Notes: generated from the sequence alone by a model not told the origin. A stretch of DNA of 64,000 bases from Myoxocephalus aenaeus (GCA_038501785.1 JBAMJR010000011.1:1885001-1949000); one strand, 5' to 3'. Counted from the first letter of the stretch, positions 49,712 through 62,990 are shown. A program made the numbers and translations.

Positions 49712-51186
49712 TGAAACGTCGTTTGCTTACCGACATCAGCTGACAGAAATATCCAGCTGATATCAAAGCGGCAAACCCGTCACTGTTAAATCAATCTATT
49801 AATTTATTAAAAGGATAAAGCAACAGTAAGCAATTACACTCATACAGAAAAATAAAAAACAAAATGACTCATTACACCTGCTGAGCAAAAATAACCCAAC
49901 TGATGTCATTCATCATGCTCGTGTGCGCATCAAGCCTCAACGAGGCCCTGCGTTTGTGATTTTAGATAAGTATGTCCCCCTGAAGTGAAGAAAATGGAGT
50001 AACCTATTTACAGCACAAGTGCATGGTGTTGATGCTAAAACCTCTGTCCACCGAGCGGAGAACCAACATGCAGGAGGGGGGGTTTCCAGAGTCAGCCTGA
50101 TATTACGTAACATCCACACACAGCTGCTCCCTTGTTTCTTCCCTGGTTAGAGATGTAGGCTACGAGGCACATCTCTTTAATCGCAGCAAATGGACAGAAA
50201 CAGACGACTTTACCTTTTAGAGAGCTTTCTTTCATTTCAATCTTTCCCGGGAACACCGCCTTGTGCCGTGGTGGAGATGCGCTTTAAACCCCGGACTCCG
50301 CAAACAGGCACCGACCTTTGATTTGTCATTCGCTGCCAGTCAAAGGTCAACGCGTAAAACGTCCTGTGAGACCCACTACTATCCTGCAAGGATCACTCTG
50401 TATCTCCCAGTCAACCTGTCGGTGAATTGACAGAGGCAGCACCAGCTGGGTTACGGCATCATCATCATCATCATCATCACATTTTGGCATTAGAGGCACG
50501 AACAGAGTCCAGCGATGGCGATTGGTAGATCTGTAAGTGATGTGGATGAGCGTAAACGAGGAAGTGCAACGTAGAATGGATGTTCATGAGTCTGTACAGT
50601 AGAAACTGCGCCGCTCAGCGAGCTGCGCTTGAGCTGTCAGTGGTGATGCAGTATGGTAAAACCTGGGCTGGACCTCAGAAACTGACTGTATTGACGAGTA
50701 CGAATCCCGCTGTTTGGTGAATGTGCTGCAGACTGCAGATATCTTAAGGCTACTCAAACAAAAAAGAGAAAATAAACTGCGGTAATTTATAATATAATAG
50801 CGGCGATGGGCACCAATAATGAAATCATTGTTGTGGAGATTATATAATTAAATATGTTTCATCATGTCACAAAACGACAGCGCACCAATTTCAAACAGCA
50901 GAGGTCCCCATAACAGCACTGGTCACAAGGCGTTAGAAAAGAACAACTGAAATGCAACACCAACTATGCTGCATTTCATTGTTTGGACACACAAAGACGT
51001 GCTCAGAATCTGCATCATGGGCAATGCATGCACAGCCTACAGCGCTGCACCCTCTGCCAAAAGTAAACACAGCAGAGGAGACGAATCCGTGACAGTGGAG
51101 CACAAGTTGCACACAAGCTCTAATGCACATGGGGTGTATTTACAGGTCTGAGAGGATTAGGCACCAGAAGAGGAGATATACACAGT

Positions 51187-51188
<2 letters not shown>

Positions 51189-51257
<69 letters not shown>
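51189..51257. repeat. (TG)n microsatellite
   Basis: About 34 TG units, intergenic, about 0.9 kb beyond the presumed end of the ak4 transcript. Confidence 0.95.
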
Positions 51258-51258
<1 letters not shown>

Positions 51259-52094
51259 GGTAGCCTATACGTGTAATATATATCCACCATAGTTGTTGTG
51301 TTAGCAAGTTAGCACACCCTCCTCCTGCTACTTCCTGTTTTTCTCACATGATATAAAAGATCAAGGAGCAAAGAAGGGAGGAGCAAAGCTTCTCTATTAT
51401 TTGTATGTTTCCCGGAAAGAAATAAGTATCTTATAACCATGTACTTTAATGAATACCAAGAGTTTCTTTAAAAGTAGATGGAGAAAAAAAAACAAAGAGC
51501 TTTATAATGACTAAAGTTAATGGTTTTTTTTTGCCTACACTGCTCTCTTACAGTCTGTTCAGACTGAGAAATGGACCTTTTTAAAGAAGAAAACTGTTTT
51601 CACCCAACCAAAGAATGCATTAGCTGGTATTCTCCCACAACATAAGATAAAGTTAATGGCGTACAAGACAAACAAAGACAAATAAAATCAGTTTTGAGAA
51701 AATAGTTTTATTATTCTGAGAATGTAACATGTTTGGACAGCGTGGATTGAAATTAAGGAAGACAAATCCCACAATACTGGTGTTACACAACAGCAGTGGG
51801 GTGTGGTCCCATAACCAAACACTTTTACTCCACACCCGTACATTCAACAACACAGGCTGGCATACCAACATGAAACCACAGTGTAAATCAGATGCCGTGA
51901 GAGAGACTCCTCCACCCACAGACTCGTCCCATCCACACTAATCCACATCTTATCCTTTTTGTTATTTAGGCAAACATATTGTATCTTGATTTGTATCTTT
52001 TGTCTGCCATCTCACAGGTCTTCAATCTGTACAACATACAACACCCACTATTTTGAGACCATTAGGAAAACATAAACGCTGACACAAGGCAGTT

Positions 52095-53422
52095 TTAACC
52101 TTGTAAAAGCGTTTCTTTATTATTGCAAACCTTTACCAATCACACAAAAATGCCTTTATACATAGATACATTCAATCAGGAAAAAAAGACTTTAATATAC
52201 GGTATGATTCATGCTTCTGAATCATAACATTTACCTATTATTACAACTTTACTCAGCACTATCTTAAAGTTGAACAAACACTGCAAAACATTACTATTTG
52301 TTAACAATAATCAGTGACATTTCGAAGATTAAAATCTCTAAGCAACCACATATATATATATATATATTTTTTTTTATAAAAGATATGTAACAGCATTGAA
52401 GGCATTATGTGCATTGGTCTTCATCCCAGCCACAGAGTGTGTTGTAGGGCGACTGTGGGCTTTTAAAATCGTGTGCAAGTCCAGCACCTTCCGAGTTGAT
52501 TGTCCTGCATGTTATCACTTGCAGATTGCATAATATTCTTCAGCATTTCAGTACAAAAGTAAAGAATAGCTGTTTATACAGTGCACATTGTTAATGTTAT
52601 TGATGGATATGTCATAGAAACACTGAGCCGATAAAGCCAAACAATTACAAATGGGTAATTGTAACAGCAGATGTGTAGGCACTATATACAGCATATTACA
52701 CAAGACTCAGGCCTGCACAACCTTTTGGAAAAAATTTGACAAATAATGTCTGTCAGAGGTTGATTTTGACTAGTTTTTTTTCAACAACACCTTACATATT
52801 AGGTAATTTCACTCCAAAACGATATGGAGTAGAAGCATAGAGGCAACAACGCGTCTGAACCTAAACTCTTGATTTCATCAAAGTTTTAATTTGATAATAA
52901 TTTAACTGAGTTTCGTATACCACGTATAATATGGGAGTGAGACACTAAATATTTAGGTTTTTAGTCAAATATTCTACTTTACCCTGTGTTGTAGTGATGA
53001 AATATTCATACTGGAGAGTTACAATGAAAGACAAAACATTCCTTCTCAAAGTACTTTTTTCTTGTCGACTTTAGTTGTACCACAGCTTCCCGGGATGAGC
53101 CATTATTTAAATTGTATCTGTTAGAATTTGAACGATTGCAGATAAAAAGAGAAAAGTGTTGTCTGATGCAGTGTTTGTGTAAAATTATGATTTCAATAAA
53201 ATAATGTAGAAATCAATAAAGCTCTAGAAATATTTGCAGACAACGTCCATTTGAAAAAAACGCCTTGCGGTTGAACCACAAACATGTTTTAAGATTTTGA
53301 TCAGTTCCCTAAAACGTCACAAAGAAGGAAACTAAAAACTGAGGCCAGCATGTGGAAACATCACCCCACTTCTTCTGGCTGCGTCGTGCTGTTTCCCTGC
53401 GGTCTTTTCAATCAGACGATAG
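52095..53422 (-). other. ak4: Probable ak4 3' untranslated region
   Basis: About 1.3 kb of AT-rich, non-repetitive DNA follows the ak4 stop. It ends at a minus-strand AATAAA at 52121-52116 preceded by AATAATAAAG. The cleavage point would lie near 52095. Other AATAAA copies occur closer to the stop (for example near 53211) and could give a shorter form. Confidence 0.5.
52116..52121 (-). terminator. Candidate distal polyadenylation signal of ak4
   Basis: Minus-strand AATAAA about 1.3 kb past the stop codon. The choice is by position only. Confidence 0.4.
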
Positions 53423-53549
53423 TCAGGGTGCCCGAGTTTGGAAGGCATCTGACGGCTGTGTGTGCATTTTGGTGCTGAGGAGGGAGTTGATATAAGGCCA
53501 AATCCGGTCAGTATCTGTACCGGAAAATGAGTGCAGGATTCCCTGTGAC
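53423..53549 (-). CDS. ak4: ak4 exon 5 (residues 185-226 and stop)
   Basis: It reads SQGILHSFSGTDTDRIWPYI, then NSLLSTKMHTQPSDAFQTRA and P with a TGA stop at 53425-53423. The HSFSGT and RIWPY blocks are the family's usual C-terminus. The last 15 or so residues are divergent. Acceptor GCTCAG. Confidence 0.93.
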
Positions 53550-56500
53550 CTGAGCAAAGAAATAAGGAACAAATTAATAGGAAAACATGTTTAAACATTG
53601 AACGGCAGAATGTGGCATTGCCAGACTGTCACATGTCCTTGTCAAAAACTGGGAACTGCAGTACATTACCCACAATGCAATTAAACTGCTAACAGCTGGG
53701 TCAGAGATTCAGGTGTGCTATCTTAGTAGCAGCTAATGTGGCATCGAACCTCTGGACGAGGAGCGGCCTACAGAGGTCTGGTAAGGGTCATGCATTTCAA
53801 ACTCAGCATGCCGAGATTCATTTCATTTTCAAACTTGACACAAACTTTAGTGACATCAGACTTTCAGACATCAGACTTTGTGCAGCACCTTTTTGGAGCC
53901 ATAAAAAGGCTTTATACAATGTGTTTCCACATATGCAGTAGTACTCCCCAAGACCTGTAACCAAACTATGATGTGTAAAATTGGTGGAGTTCCATTTTTA
54001 GTAAGGCTATTGAATTTACAGTTAAATCATTATAAACAAATGTAACTCAAACATCCATCTAACACATCCATGACAAAGGAGTGTTCTGCTGTACATTGTT
54101 TAATTTTATGAGTTATAAAATAAAAAAAGCTACGGCTTGAGAGTTTACAGCCTAATGAAAGCACTGAATGAAACTAAGAAATACATATGATCCCTTCCAT
54201 GAATTCCATGTTTCGTTATAGTTTGATTTTCTAAGTGCAACATTGCTCGTGACTGCACTACTTTTCAGCTGAAAAATGTGAGCAAATGTTAGAAAACGAA
54301 AGACCACGTATCTGCTGGATTATCTATCTCAATAAAGTTTCACTCTGATTTTCATATGTTCAAAGCAAAAACTGACGCTACTGGCTGCCTGTAGAAAACA
54401 TATTAAGTGAAGACTGTCCCATGAAAGAAGTATTTACTGACTTGTACATGTTTATGACGGGCTTGGCCACATCTTTGTAGTGTCTCAGTCTGGACATCAG
54501 GGCTTCTGGTTTGTCATCATCATGGTGAATCAGTGGCTCCCCAGTGATGTCATCCTTACCCTGACACAACACAAGGTAACACATGCAACAATGCAAAAAA
54601 GGCAAACTCAAGAAATCCAGTGAAATCTCATAGCAGTATATCTCAGTTAAATAAAAATCACACTGCATGTAGACACATATGTACAGCCATTACTGTATCA
54701 GTATCTTTTGGAGCGCATACATTAGAAAGATATCGATAACACAACAAGCCGCCAGCGGGGCACGCACAGGGCATGCAAGCGCAGCCGGAATGGCAATATA
54801 CAGATGACAACGCAGAGAGAGAAAAAGAGCAACTTCATTCTCTGCTCAGGTAGACATCGCTCCACTATACCTCTAAGTAGCAAATAGTAGTTTGGTGCTA
54901 TATTGATGCTCTGAATTTCAAATTTAGGAAGGTACTATGATGTAGGTGATCTTCTTTTTAAATGTCTCTTATGTGGCATAACATTTCCTCAATTTTTTTT
55001 TTCTTCTCTTTCTTTTCTGTTTAATGAAGAAAATAATGCTGTAAAGCAAATGTATTATGTGACTAATTTACTGTAGTGACACCATCTAAATGGCAACAAA
55101 AGCTCAAATTCTTAAAATTACAATCACTTCTTCACCTTTAATTAAAAAATACGGATTCCAACAAAGATGAAGATTTTTTTATATTTAACGTTAAACTACT
55201 GGGCACAAGACATATTGGACATGTAAATGTATATATTTATCATGTATGTTTTCCATGCTTTTGTAAGTATGTTGTTTTTTTCAGTTCCCATGTCTGTGTA
55301 GCAACTTGTAAACTTGTTTTTGGCTACTACAGATTTAACTTAAGAAACATAACGATACAAAATGGTTGTTAAATTCAGTTTTAACATCAGGGACCTTTTT
55401 GAAGTGAAATAAAAAAACAGCAGGAGTGTTGTTGTTATTGTTGTGCAAGATGGCGGGGGTAAATAATATGGAGATTGTCCTTCATCTGGTTCTAGTCTCT
55501 CCTTTCGACAAGCCTCCCCCGGGTGAAGCCAGATATTCAATCCCTACCATCTTCAATACACACTGATTATAATCCTGTGAGGAAGAAACTGACCTCCAGA
55601 AAATCAATAAAGTGACACACAAAAAAAGATCAGTACTGAATATTTTAAACACTAATTCTACTTTTTTCCGACCTGCGCTCGTGGTGGGTTGAAGCCCATG
55701 TTGTAGACTCGACCACTGGCTGGGTGGATCCAGCGGTCGCTCAGTCTCTCCCTGAGAGTCTCGTAGGGGATGTTGAGGCTGATGACCAGGTCCAGCTGGC
55801 ACAAATTGTTCATGGCTTGGGCCTGCGACAGAGTGCGAGGGAAACCTAGAAAGAGAGCAGAGGAAGATGGAGGAATGTGAGAGGCATCATATGGAATAGT
55901 TTAGTATGACATTTATTTTTACCTACATGCTAATCAATAACATAAAGAAGACATACTCTACATCAGTGGTTCTCAACTGGTCTGGCTCCGGGACCCACCC
56001 CCTGAATGACAAGCCACGACCCAAATCGAGGAACATTCTCAACTTCTCCAATGTATTTAATGAAAAGATGGTGCAGTTTGAACCTGAGATAGTACAGAAC
56101 ATGTATGCTAACACAAAAACAAGTTTAATAACCAAAACGAGCAGCTGGTGGCGATGATAGAGGGAACTATTCCCTTTTACACTCAATTAGCTGCATTTTA
56201 ATTAAAAAACAAAAACTGCATCTTCAGGACACGAGGTATTACAACATATATAACAATTCAGAATCTTCAGCTATTTTTAAACAGACTCTACAGCTTTCAT
56301 GCACAAACAGTCCAACAACTAAGAAGTAGTTTCAAAAAGACTGAAATGACCTAACTTTAACTGAGAACACACACTCACCGAATCTATGACAAACACTTTA
56401 CTGTGGAACACGTCACTGTGTTGAGGAGCAGCTTTTCCACTAACCCAAAATAAATTAAACAAAAGTGGAATTCAAAAGGATTCATATATACAACATTAAC

Positions 56501-59500
56501 TTCTCTTGTGATTACCTCATCAGTAGGTAAATACTGAAAAACATTGTGCTTTACAGAAAATTAAGCAGCACTCAATTCTCCTCCTAACCCCAGAGTTTTT
56601 TCCTGTCATGCAGGCAGCGCTATCAGTTGTGAATGTTGTATTCAGTAGGCTGTTTAATTAAATTATCCTAAAAACCCAGAGTCTCCCTCATATCAGGATG
56701 GTTTGACCCAACCTGGCACATGCTGCTGAAAACATGGAGGGACAAGTGCAAAACCAGTTGAAACCAGAGCCGGCAAAATAACGACACTCCGCTGCATAAA
56801 AAAGTCCTTTCAAAATAAAACCACAGGATGAAAAAAAAGTGCGACCCACTGAAAACGGGTCCGCGACCCACCAGTTGAGAATCACTGCTCTACATGAATA
56901 CTAAGCCATTTCACAGTTTCATATAGATATCCTACAGTGATAGCAAGTAAACATGCACTCGAGCTGTTTCCCGATTATCTTTTGAGATAATCTGTAAAAG
57001 TGACATAATATCATGTATATGTGAATGAACTTACTAGAAGAAGACAAAACTATGATGAACCACCAGCAGTAATAACAAGTCTAAAGTCCAACTAGCAGTT
57101 CTGTGAGGCCGGTCTGAGGCACAGTGGTGCTTTGAGTTAAATGCTAACATGCATATTTTCATCAACTACATTTGTGTTTACTATGGTCACCATCTTATTT
57201 TAGCTTGTTAGCATGCTAACATGTATTAAGTAGCCCCAAACACAAAGTACAGCTGAGGCTGATGCGAAAGTTATTTTTTAAAGTAATGGTAAAGGTTAAG
57301 GTATTTGGTCATAAACCAAAGTATTGGACAGATTGAACATTTGACCTAATAATGATGATGCTGGAGGAAAAGTCAGATGGTCCCCAATGTTGTTACAATT
57401 CAACTTAAGGGGGACATGAATGTCTGCAGCAAATCTCATGGCAATTCATCCGATAGTTGCCGTGAAATCTTTCTCCAAACCCAGAGGCGCAAGAGGTCAT
57501 CACCACCAAGGTCTGGGAACAAAAGTCTGTATAAAATGCAGCAGAAATGATCCACTAGGGACGGTGTGGTCGGTCTTTTCTAAATTCCATGGCAATCTAT
57601 CTATTAGTTGAGTAGGTGAGTCATTTCAAATCTCAACCTCATGGTGGTTCTGGAGGAAAGGTCAAGGGGTCACTGACATCAGTAGCATTCATCATCGGGG
57701 GACCATGAATGTATGTAAAAAATGTGATAGCAATCCATCCAATAGGGCTCGAAATATTTTCATCCCCAGGTCCATGTTGCTAGCATGGCTAAACCATAGT
57801 GGATGTACAGAAGCAGAACTAGAAATATATTGTAGTCTCCTATCCACTTTTGTTATGAGAGACCTATATTACATTTGAATGAATTGGATAATATTGCTGT
57901 GATCTCTTTAGGGAAACTTTGCACCAGTGGGGTTGGCAGATATTCAATGCCTTCCTCAAGGATATCATAGCATGGTGGGCGTTGACACGGCAAGATTACT
58001 GTAATGTAGGTCCATTAGTTTTAAGGCCATTTTCTCGCAGTCTTGTTTTTGTTTTGGTATGAATGCATTTAGGCTTGTCTTCAATGTATTGCTTCCTTAT
58101 GTGTGAGATCGGAAAATGGCAATCACTCAGTATGTTCCATTGTTTGGTCACTTAAGCGCTGTTAAATCTCTCCAACCACCAGAGCATCATGCTGCCCATA
58201 AATGAGTGACAGGAAATCAGAGGTTACTACACGAGGGAAAGAGACTGCATACTTTAAGTGTGTGTGCGTGTGCGTGTGCGCGTGTGCGTGATTTGTTTGC
58301 CCTTTCCCATGCCGAAAAAAGTATCTGTTTACTGATCCTGTTTCAAGGTTTAAGCACCAACTAGTCTGTTTCATCAATGTTTGGCATCTCTCTTCTCTGG
58401 GTAATATTTAACTTGGAAAAGACTTAGCGGTGTGCTGAGTTTGTCATCTCAGGATATCTCATACTCTCTACTGGATACTAACGAAAGAAGGTTTTCTGTT
58501 TTTATAACATCTTACTGGAACACACATCCAAGGCCATTTACAATCAGCACCGTTAATGTTGTATATATGTGGTAAAAGTGTGAATTATCATGTATCACCC
58601 ACAGAAACTAACATGTTGATTTGGAATAACATCACTACATGTGTTATCACTACATAGTGACTTGTTCTCCAACATAAGGAAAGCCATGTAGACCTTTTCT
58701 TTTCACTGACTTGTAACAAAGGTCAAAAGACAAAATGTCTGAATGCTTCATTCGATCACAATTTTCTTCCTTCCCCTCCCACTCCTCTTTAATCAGCTGA
58801 TTATGGGCGTTCACTTTTTCGTTTCGGCCCTCCTCCACCCCATTCATCCATATTCCAGGTTGAGCTCATCAGAAGTCCACTCCTCATCATATTCAGATCT
58901 TTGGCATTCTCTTCATCTCATCACCAACACCACCAGTGTCTAGATGCCATAAGGGGGTCTCTTATTCTTCTTACAGCTTCACCACCACTAAAAGGATATG
59001 ACGTCTATAAAGGTCTCAGAATGAAGTCCCTCCTGATTTAACTGTAAGTTGAATAACAGTTGAGAGCATGTACTGTACAGACCTGCTGGTACTATATTCA
59101 GTACCTCCCAGTACTAATTACCCACAGATGTACAATAATGTAGAGAGTATTTTACACACACTGGCACACTGGATATGGCACTTTTGCGGGCTATGTTTCT
59201 GAGCATGCAGAGGTGTAGAAAATGCTTGCCTGGTGGCCTCAAACATGACTATCAGCCTGGGGATTTTGGGGGTGGCACCTGGAGTGGCCAATCAGATTTT
59301 AGGGTGGGCTGGCAGTTCCCATTACTGGCCATGATGCTGAACATATGCCCTCATTACAAATGATTAAGGCAATGGATGTGATAACGTTTGTAGAATATAG
59401 TTCAAACCATGCTATCTGATTGTATAAAAACCCAAACAACATTTTCCTACCATCCAGCAGCCAGCTGTGGCCAATCAGCTGTTCCAGTCTGGGCAACATC

Positions 59501-59653
59501 AGTTTGGTCATCACATGGTCCGGCACCAGCATGCTTCTTTCTACGTAGGTCCTCACCAGCAAACCTGCCTCTGATATACATCAGACAGGTATAGATACAG
59601 AAGTCAATGGATGTCTACTTCCAAATTAAAAAAGGCAGGGCATGTCGAATTAC

Positions 59654-59740
<87 letters not shown>

Positions 59741-60621
59741 GTAAGCCATTTTAATGTAACTATTGGACAAGAGATAGTAAACAGTAAAACTCTCACTGCA
59801 AACTCTTGCATTTAACCTAGCAGATATGACTCGCTTAAAATTACACACAAAAATAGAGGGTCTGCTGTGGATTCACTAAGCAAATACACATATAAAACTC
59901 ACTGGTTTATAAATCCTGTAACTTGATTTAAATCAAAAAGGCGTAGTTACCGGATTCAGCAAGGAACAACTTTACTGCAATGTTTCAGTAATGAACACAT
60001 GTTTTTACTTAAGCGCTCTGCACCACACTGAACTCCAATTTAATTATCCGTAGGAGCATACATGGGCTTGGCACAACCTTAAATGAACTCCAGTTGGAGC
60101 GCTATAATGAGGAAGTAAAAAAAGATGCAATCAATGTTTTAAAGTGTAAGTTTGGGGAAACATGTTATACAACCCTTGATTGGGACACTTCTACACTATT
60201 GAAATCAGATAAAGAAAAGTTACGTTTGCAGTCAAATGTCTCGTCTTTTATGGCTTAGTTTGAAATGTGAAAGTTTACTGTCAAATTAACTTTTGGAAAA
60301 TAACTGTGGATCATTACATGCGCAGATCACACCTTATTCTGCAATAGTCTTTTTATAACTACGATATAAAGAGATGGATATTCACATGCAGCATATAAAC
60401 AGTTGTCTTTTCTGCAAACTGGTTCTTCCTGTCGACACCCTTACGTTCAGGCTCCAGTTCAAGGGCAGATGTATCCTACCTGTATTTGCCGCTATGCTCT
60501 CTCGTAGGTAGTGGCCGCTGGAGAGATATTGCAGGCCAAAGCTTTGCGCAATCCTCTTGGATATCGTTCCTTTCCCTGATCCTGGTGGACCCATGATAGC
60601 GGCTCGGAATAACTTGGCCAT
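53423..60621 (-). CDS. ak4: Adenylate kinase 4, mitochondrial (5 coding exons)
   Basis: Ak4 belongs to the AK3/AK4 nucleoside monophosphate kinases of the mitochondrial matrix, which transfer phosphate to AMP. The five minus-strand exons are 60621-60480, 59570-59451, 55845-55673, 54560-54442 and 53549-53423. They join to 681 nt (226 aa plus stop); the human protein is about 223 aa. Visible features: P-loop GPPGSGKG at 11-18, the NMP-binding SSGHYLRES, LLDG-FPRTL across the exon 2/3 junction, DRWIHPASGRVYN opening the lid, DDITGEPL, DDKPEA and the C-terminal FSGTDTDRIWPY. SSGH instead of SSGD marks it as AK4 rather than AK3. The ATG at 60621 has a strong Kozak context (GCC before, G after); the open frame runs further up but has no ATG. 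The gene lies upstream of dnajc6 in the same orientation, as in human. Confidence 0.95.
54442..54560 (-). CDS. ak4: ak4 exon 4 (residues 146-184)
   Basis: It reads GKDDITGEPLIHHDDDKPEA, then LMSRLRHYKDVAKPVINMY. It completes the lid and begins the C-terminal helices. Acceptor TGTCAG; donor GTCAGT after TACAA (phase 2). Confidence 0.93.
55673..55845 (-). CDS. ak4: ak4 exon 3 (residues 88-145)
   Basis: It reads GFPRTLSQAQAMNNLCQLDL, then VISLNIPYETLRERLSDRWI and HPASGRVYNMGFNPPRAQ. It holds the AMP-contacting FPR and the start of the lid domain. Acceptor TTCTAG, donor GTCGGA. Confidence 0.95.
55964..56887 (+). mobile_element. Non-autonomous hAT transposon
   Basis: The ends CAGTGGTTCTCAACTGG and CCAGTTGAGAATCACTG are inverted, and an exact 8-bp duplication CTCTACAT flanks them (55956-55963, 56888-56895). 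The inner terminal regions (GGGACCCACC, GCGACCCACC) also pair. No transposase is left. It lies in ak4 intron 2. Confidence 0.88.
57100..57790 (+). repeat. Teleost interspersed repeat with TTAGCATGCTAACAT core
   Basis: It has TTAGCATGCTAACATG near 57210, then two internal blocks of the form GGAGGAAA-GTCA...GGACATGAATG...ATGGCAATTCATCC (about 57360-57450 and 57650-57745). The doubled block shows an internal duplication. The family is familiar from percomorph introns. It lies in ak4 intron 2. Confidence 0.6.
59451..59570 (-). CDS. ak4: ak4 exon 2 (residues 48-87)
   Basis: It reads EAGLLVRTYVERSMLVPDHV, then MTKLMLPRLEQLIGHSWLLD. The VPDHV and SWLLDG blocks are conserved in AK3 and AK4. Acceptor TATCAG, donor GTAGGA. 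Confidence 0.93.
59655..59737. repeat. (CA)n microsatellite
   Basis: About 41 CA units in ak4 intron 1, about 85 bp from exon 2. On the ak4 sense strand it is a TG repeat shortly before the acceptor. Confidence 0.95.
60480..60621 (-). CDS. ak4: ak4 exon 1 (residues 1-47), P-loop
   Basis: It encodes MAKLFRAAIMGPPGSGKGTI, then SKRIAQSFGLQYLSSGHYLR and ESIAANT. The N-terminus acts as an uncleaved mitochondrial-type sequence in this family. Donor GTAGGA, phase 1 out. Confidence 0.95.
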
Positions 60622-60900
60622 GGCTCCCTCGAACACAGGCGGCAAATGTAAAACCTCTAGGATGGACAAATGTTATTGTTTGTTAACGTTTCCTCTTTGT
60701 GCGCGAGACAAGGAAGTAAATGACCTCTGAATTAAAGCCCTGATCAAATGCGCGCATAAGCGACCCAAGTGGTCCAGAGCGCCAGGCTTCTAACTGTGTC
60801 TTGCCAATGAAAATGTCAGTTTATCTCTGGGTCTGTAGTTCTTAAGGCAGACCACTCTCTGCGCATACTGGGGCTATCCTACTCTGTGACTCGGATCAAG
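60622..60900 (-). promoter_or_regulatory. ak4 5' leader and promoter region
   Basis: The 280 bp above the ak4 ATG have scattered CpGs (for example around 60700-60790) and no TATA box at a plausible distance. A minus-strand CATTGGC box lies near 60806-60812. The transcription start is not visible. Confidence 0.4.
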
Positions 60901-61929
60901 TCAAAGCGCCGTTTCCTTTTTTCTTTCCGCTCTCTTAAGGACACACTACACCCGTCTACGTCTCTACGGACAGAGACTTTTCTCTGCAAATGAATGAGAG
61001 AGTCTCCACAACGCCCTATTTTTTTTTTTTTTATGCACACATCATCCAGAAAAAATGCGGATGACTGATTCGCACGAACTTTGCGGGGTAAACCGGTTAC
61101 TGTAGTTCTTATACAAGGGATGTACAACAACAACAACTGTCGTCAGTTACTTTTAAGTCATAGTTTCCACACATGGAGGGGAATTGAGACTGATTACGTT
61201 TTAGAAGCAAATGGATGTCACACGAAACACATCCTTCCAGCTTTTTAATTATATCTATTTATCTAACAAAGTTGGGAGGCGTAGGAATTAGGAGAAGGCA
61301 TGTTTGAGAATGTATCATAGTAAAAAGTCAAAAAAGAAAGGGGGGGGGGAAAGGATGTTTTTCTTTATACTACAACATACATAGGCTACTAGTCAAATCA
61401 GTTCACTGCACCATATCTGAAAGTTAGTAGAGTAATACATGAGTGCTTTTAGATGACCAACTCGTTCCTGTTTGCAGTCAGTTTGGGAAGTCTGATCTGC
61501 TACTGCTTATGGGAAATGAGATATTCACACCTAATTCATGTTAAAGCTTGTTACAAATGGTAATGTAGACAAGCCGCCATTTGCCACTAATTGATTACAT
61601 GCCAAAAAGGGGCGTGTGCGTGTCAGCCAATGTATTGTCACCTTATACCATTAATATATTGATATTATCAATGGAAAAAGAGTATATAAATTGTCCCAGT
61701 GCTTTTTAGAGTTATTTAAAATGTTAAGTTGAAATGTCTAGACTAAAATGTGCAACAAATAAATTATTAGATAATGTCATGTATATTATCCCATTACTTA
61801 GTAAAGTGTCTAGTCTTGGATTCCACCACTTGTTGTTGTTTTTGTCGGTGTTGTCTCATATCAGAGCTTGTATGAATTATTATGGTTCATGTGGTTGTTA
61901 TTGTTCATGGTTTTGTACTGCTGGCTGAC

Positions 61930-62321
61930 TGGCGCAGCAATGCACGAGTCGCTGTCAATCCGCGCAACGTTGGCGGACGGGTGGAATCTGGAGAAGTCTA
62001 CTTGTTGCGAGCCACACGGCAGCAGCAGCGTCCCGGAGCTGTCAGAGTGCGCACAGCCTTCAGCCCGCAGCAGTCAGTGGAGTACCCAGACTAATCCATC
62101 AGACAAACAACTCGGAAGATTAACCTTCTTTAGCCTCGGGAAAGTAGTTTTCGTCTGCACACCCGGAAGCCTGTTTTTAATTCCACGATCATTTTTGTCA
62201 CATGGCTTTGGGAGAATTCAATAACAACAAAAAATGGCGACAATCACGTTGCTCCGTGTGGTCTTGCTGCGTCATTAAAAATATTCATGTAAACACGGGG
62301 AATCAAACAGGAAAATTGCAG
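61930..62321 (+). promoter_or_regulatory. Candidate first exon of a plus-strand transcript (jak1 or pri-miR-101)
   Basis: A CpG-rich block at about 61930-62170 ends in a near-perfect donor, TTGCAG then GTAAGTGAG, at 62321/62322. A TATATAAA lies at 61683-61690. The open frame inside does not resemble any protein I know, so the exon is likely noncoding. By human synteny the next gene on this side and strand is jak1, and mir-101 lies between. This is an inference from composition, splice site and gene order. Confidence 0.4.
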
Positions 62322-62551
62322 GTAAGTGAGTCAGATATTTGTAATAAATTGCATGCGGACTAGTTGTAATTAAGAATACATGATTATATTTTAATCTTAC
62401 AGCATGGTGTTTGTTTTTGGCCAGAAAAGGGGTGTGTATGCAATGCTGGGCGTTAACGTTTGGCTGCACAATATTCACAGAACATTGCACTTATATTTCG
62501 CCTAGTCGCTTTTTTTAAAGAGCATATTCGGCACGATCAAAGCAGGTATGC

Positions 62552-62552
<1 letters not shown>

Positions 62553-62585
<33 letters not shown>
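62553..62585. repeat. (TTA)n microsatellite
   Basis: About 11 trinucleotide units between the candidate plus-strand first exon and mir-101. Confidence 0.9.
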
Positions 62586-62588
<3 letters not shown>

Positions 62589-62990
62589 ATGACACCAACA
62601 ACGGCGTTGCTTTTATTTGGCCAACTTTCTTTTCTGTGTAGAATAACAGCAACAAGCGTTTATTTTAGTTATCGATGTTGTGCGTATTCTCTAGTATTGG
62701 AGCCATTTATCTGTATCAATGCCTGGCACCTTCACGGTTAGTCGGTTTTAAGCCATACCAGTTATTTACTGAAAGGTTTATGTAATATGGACGCGCTTTC
62801 TTCACGTGGTGTCTCGTTACAGTCATTGGTGACCACGAATGGAGCATTCAGACAGGACTCTGTTTGTCTGCTGCCATGTTTAGTTATTTGCGCATGTGGC
62901 TTTGCTTTTCTGACATTTGGTATTTTTTTGGCAAGTGCCCCGAGCAGCGGGGCTAATGGAGTTGTTTTCATGAAGTGCGGAGGGCGGACT

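Larger units (their letters stand above)
45851..52094. other. Intergenic DNA between ak4 and dnajc6
   Basis: About 6.2 kb with no supported coding exon. It holds the hairpin at 48076, the TA and TG tracts, a CACGTGAC box near 49490 and a short (ATC)n run near 50458. 50200-50700 has a higher CpG density than its surroundings and might be a distal promoter or enhancer. Confidence 0.5.
55846..59450 (-). other. ak4 intron 2
   Basis: A 3.6-kb intron holding the hAT element (55964-56887) and the TTAGCATGCTAACAT-type repeat (57100-57790). The rest, 57800-59450, shows no exon. Confidence 0.8.

Noticed and set aside
60622..60669. In-frame extension upstream of the ak4 start
   Set aside because: The frame is open but the codon at 60669 is TTG, not ATG. 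The ATG at 60621 has a strong context and gives the family's usual N-terminus.
61868..62224. Plus-strand ORF of 118 codons in the CpG-rich block
   Set aside because: No family resemblance and its start lies outside the GC-rich part. The region fits a noncoding first exon better.
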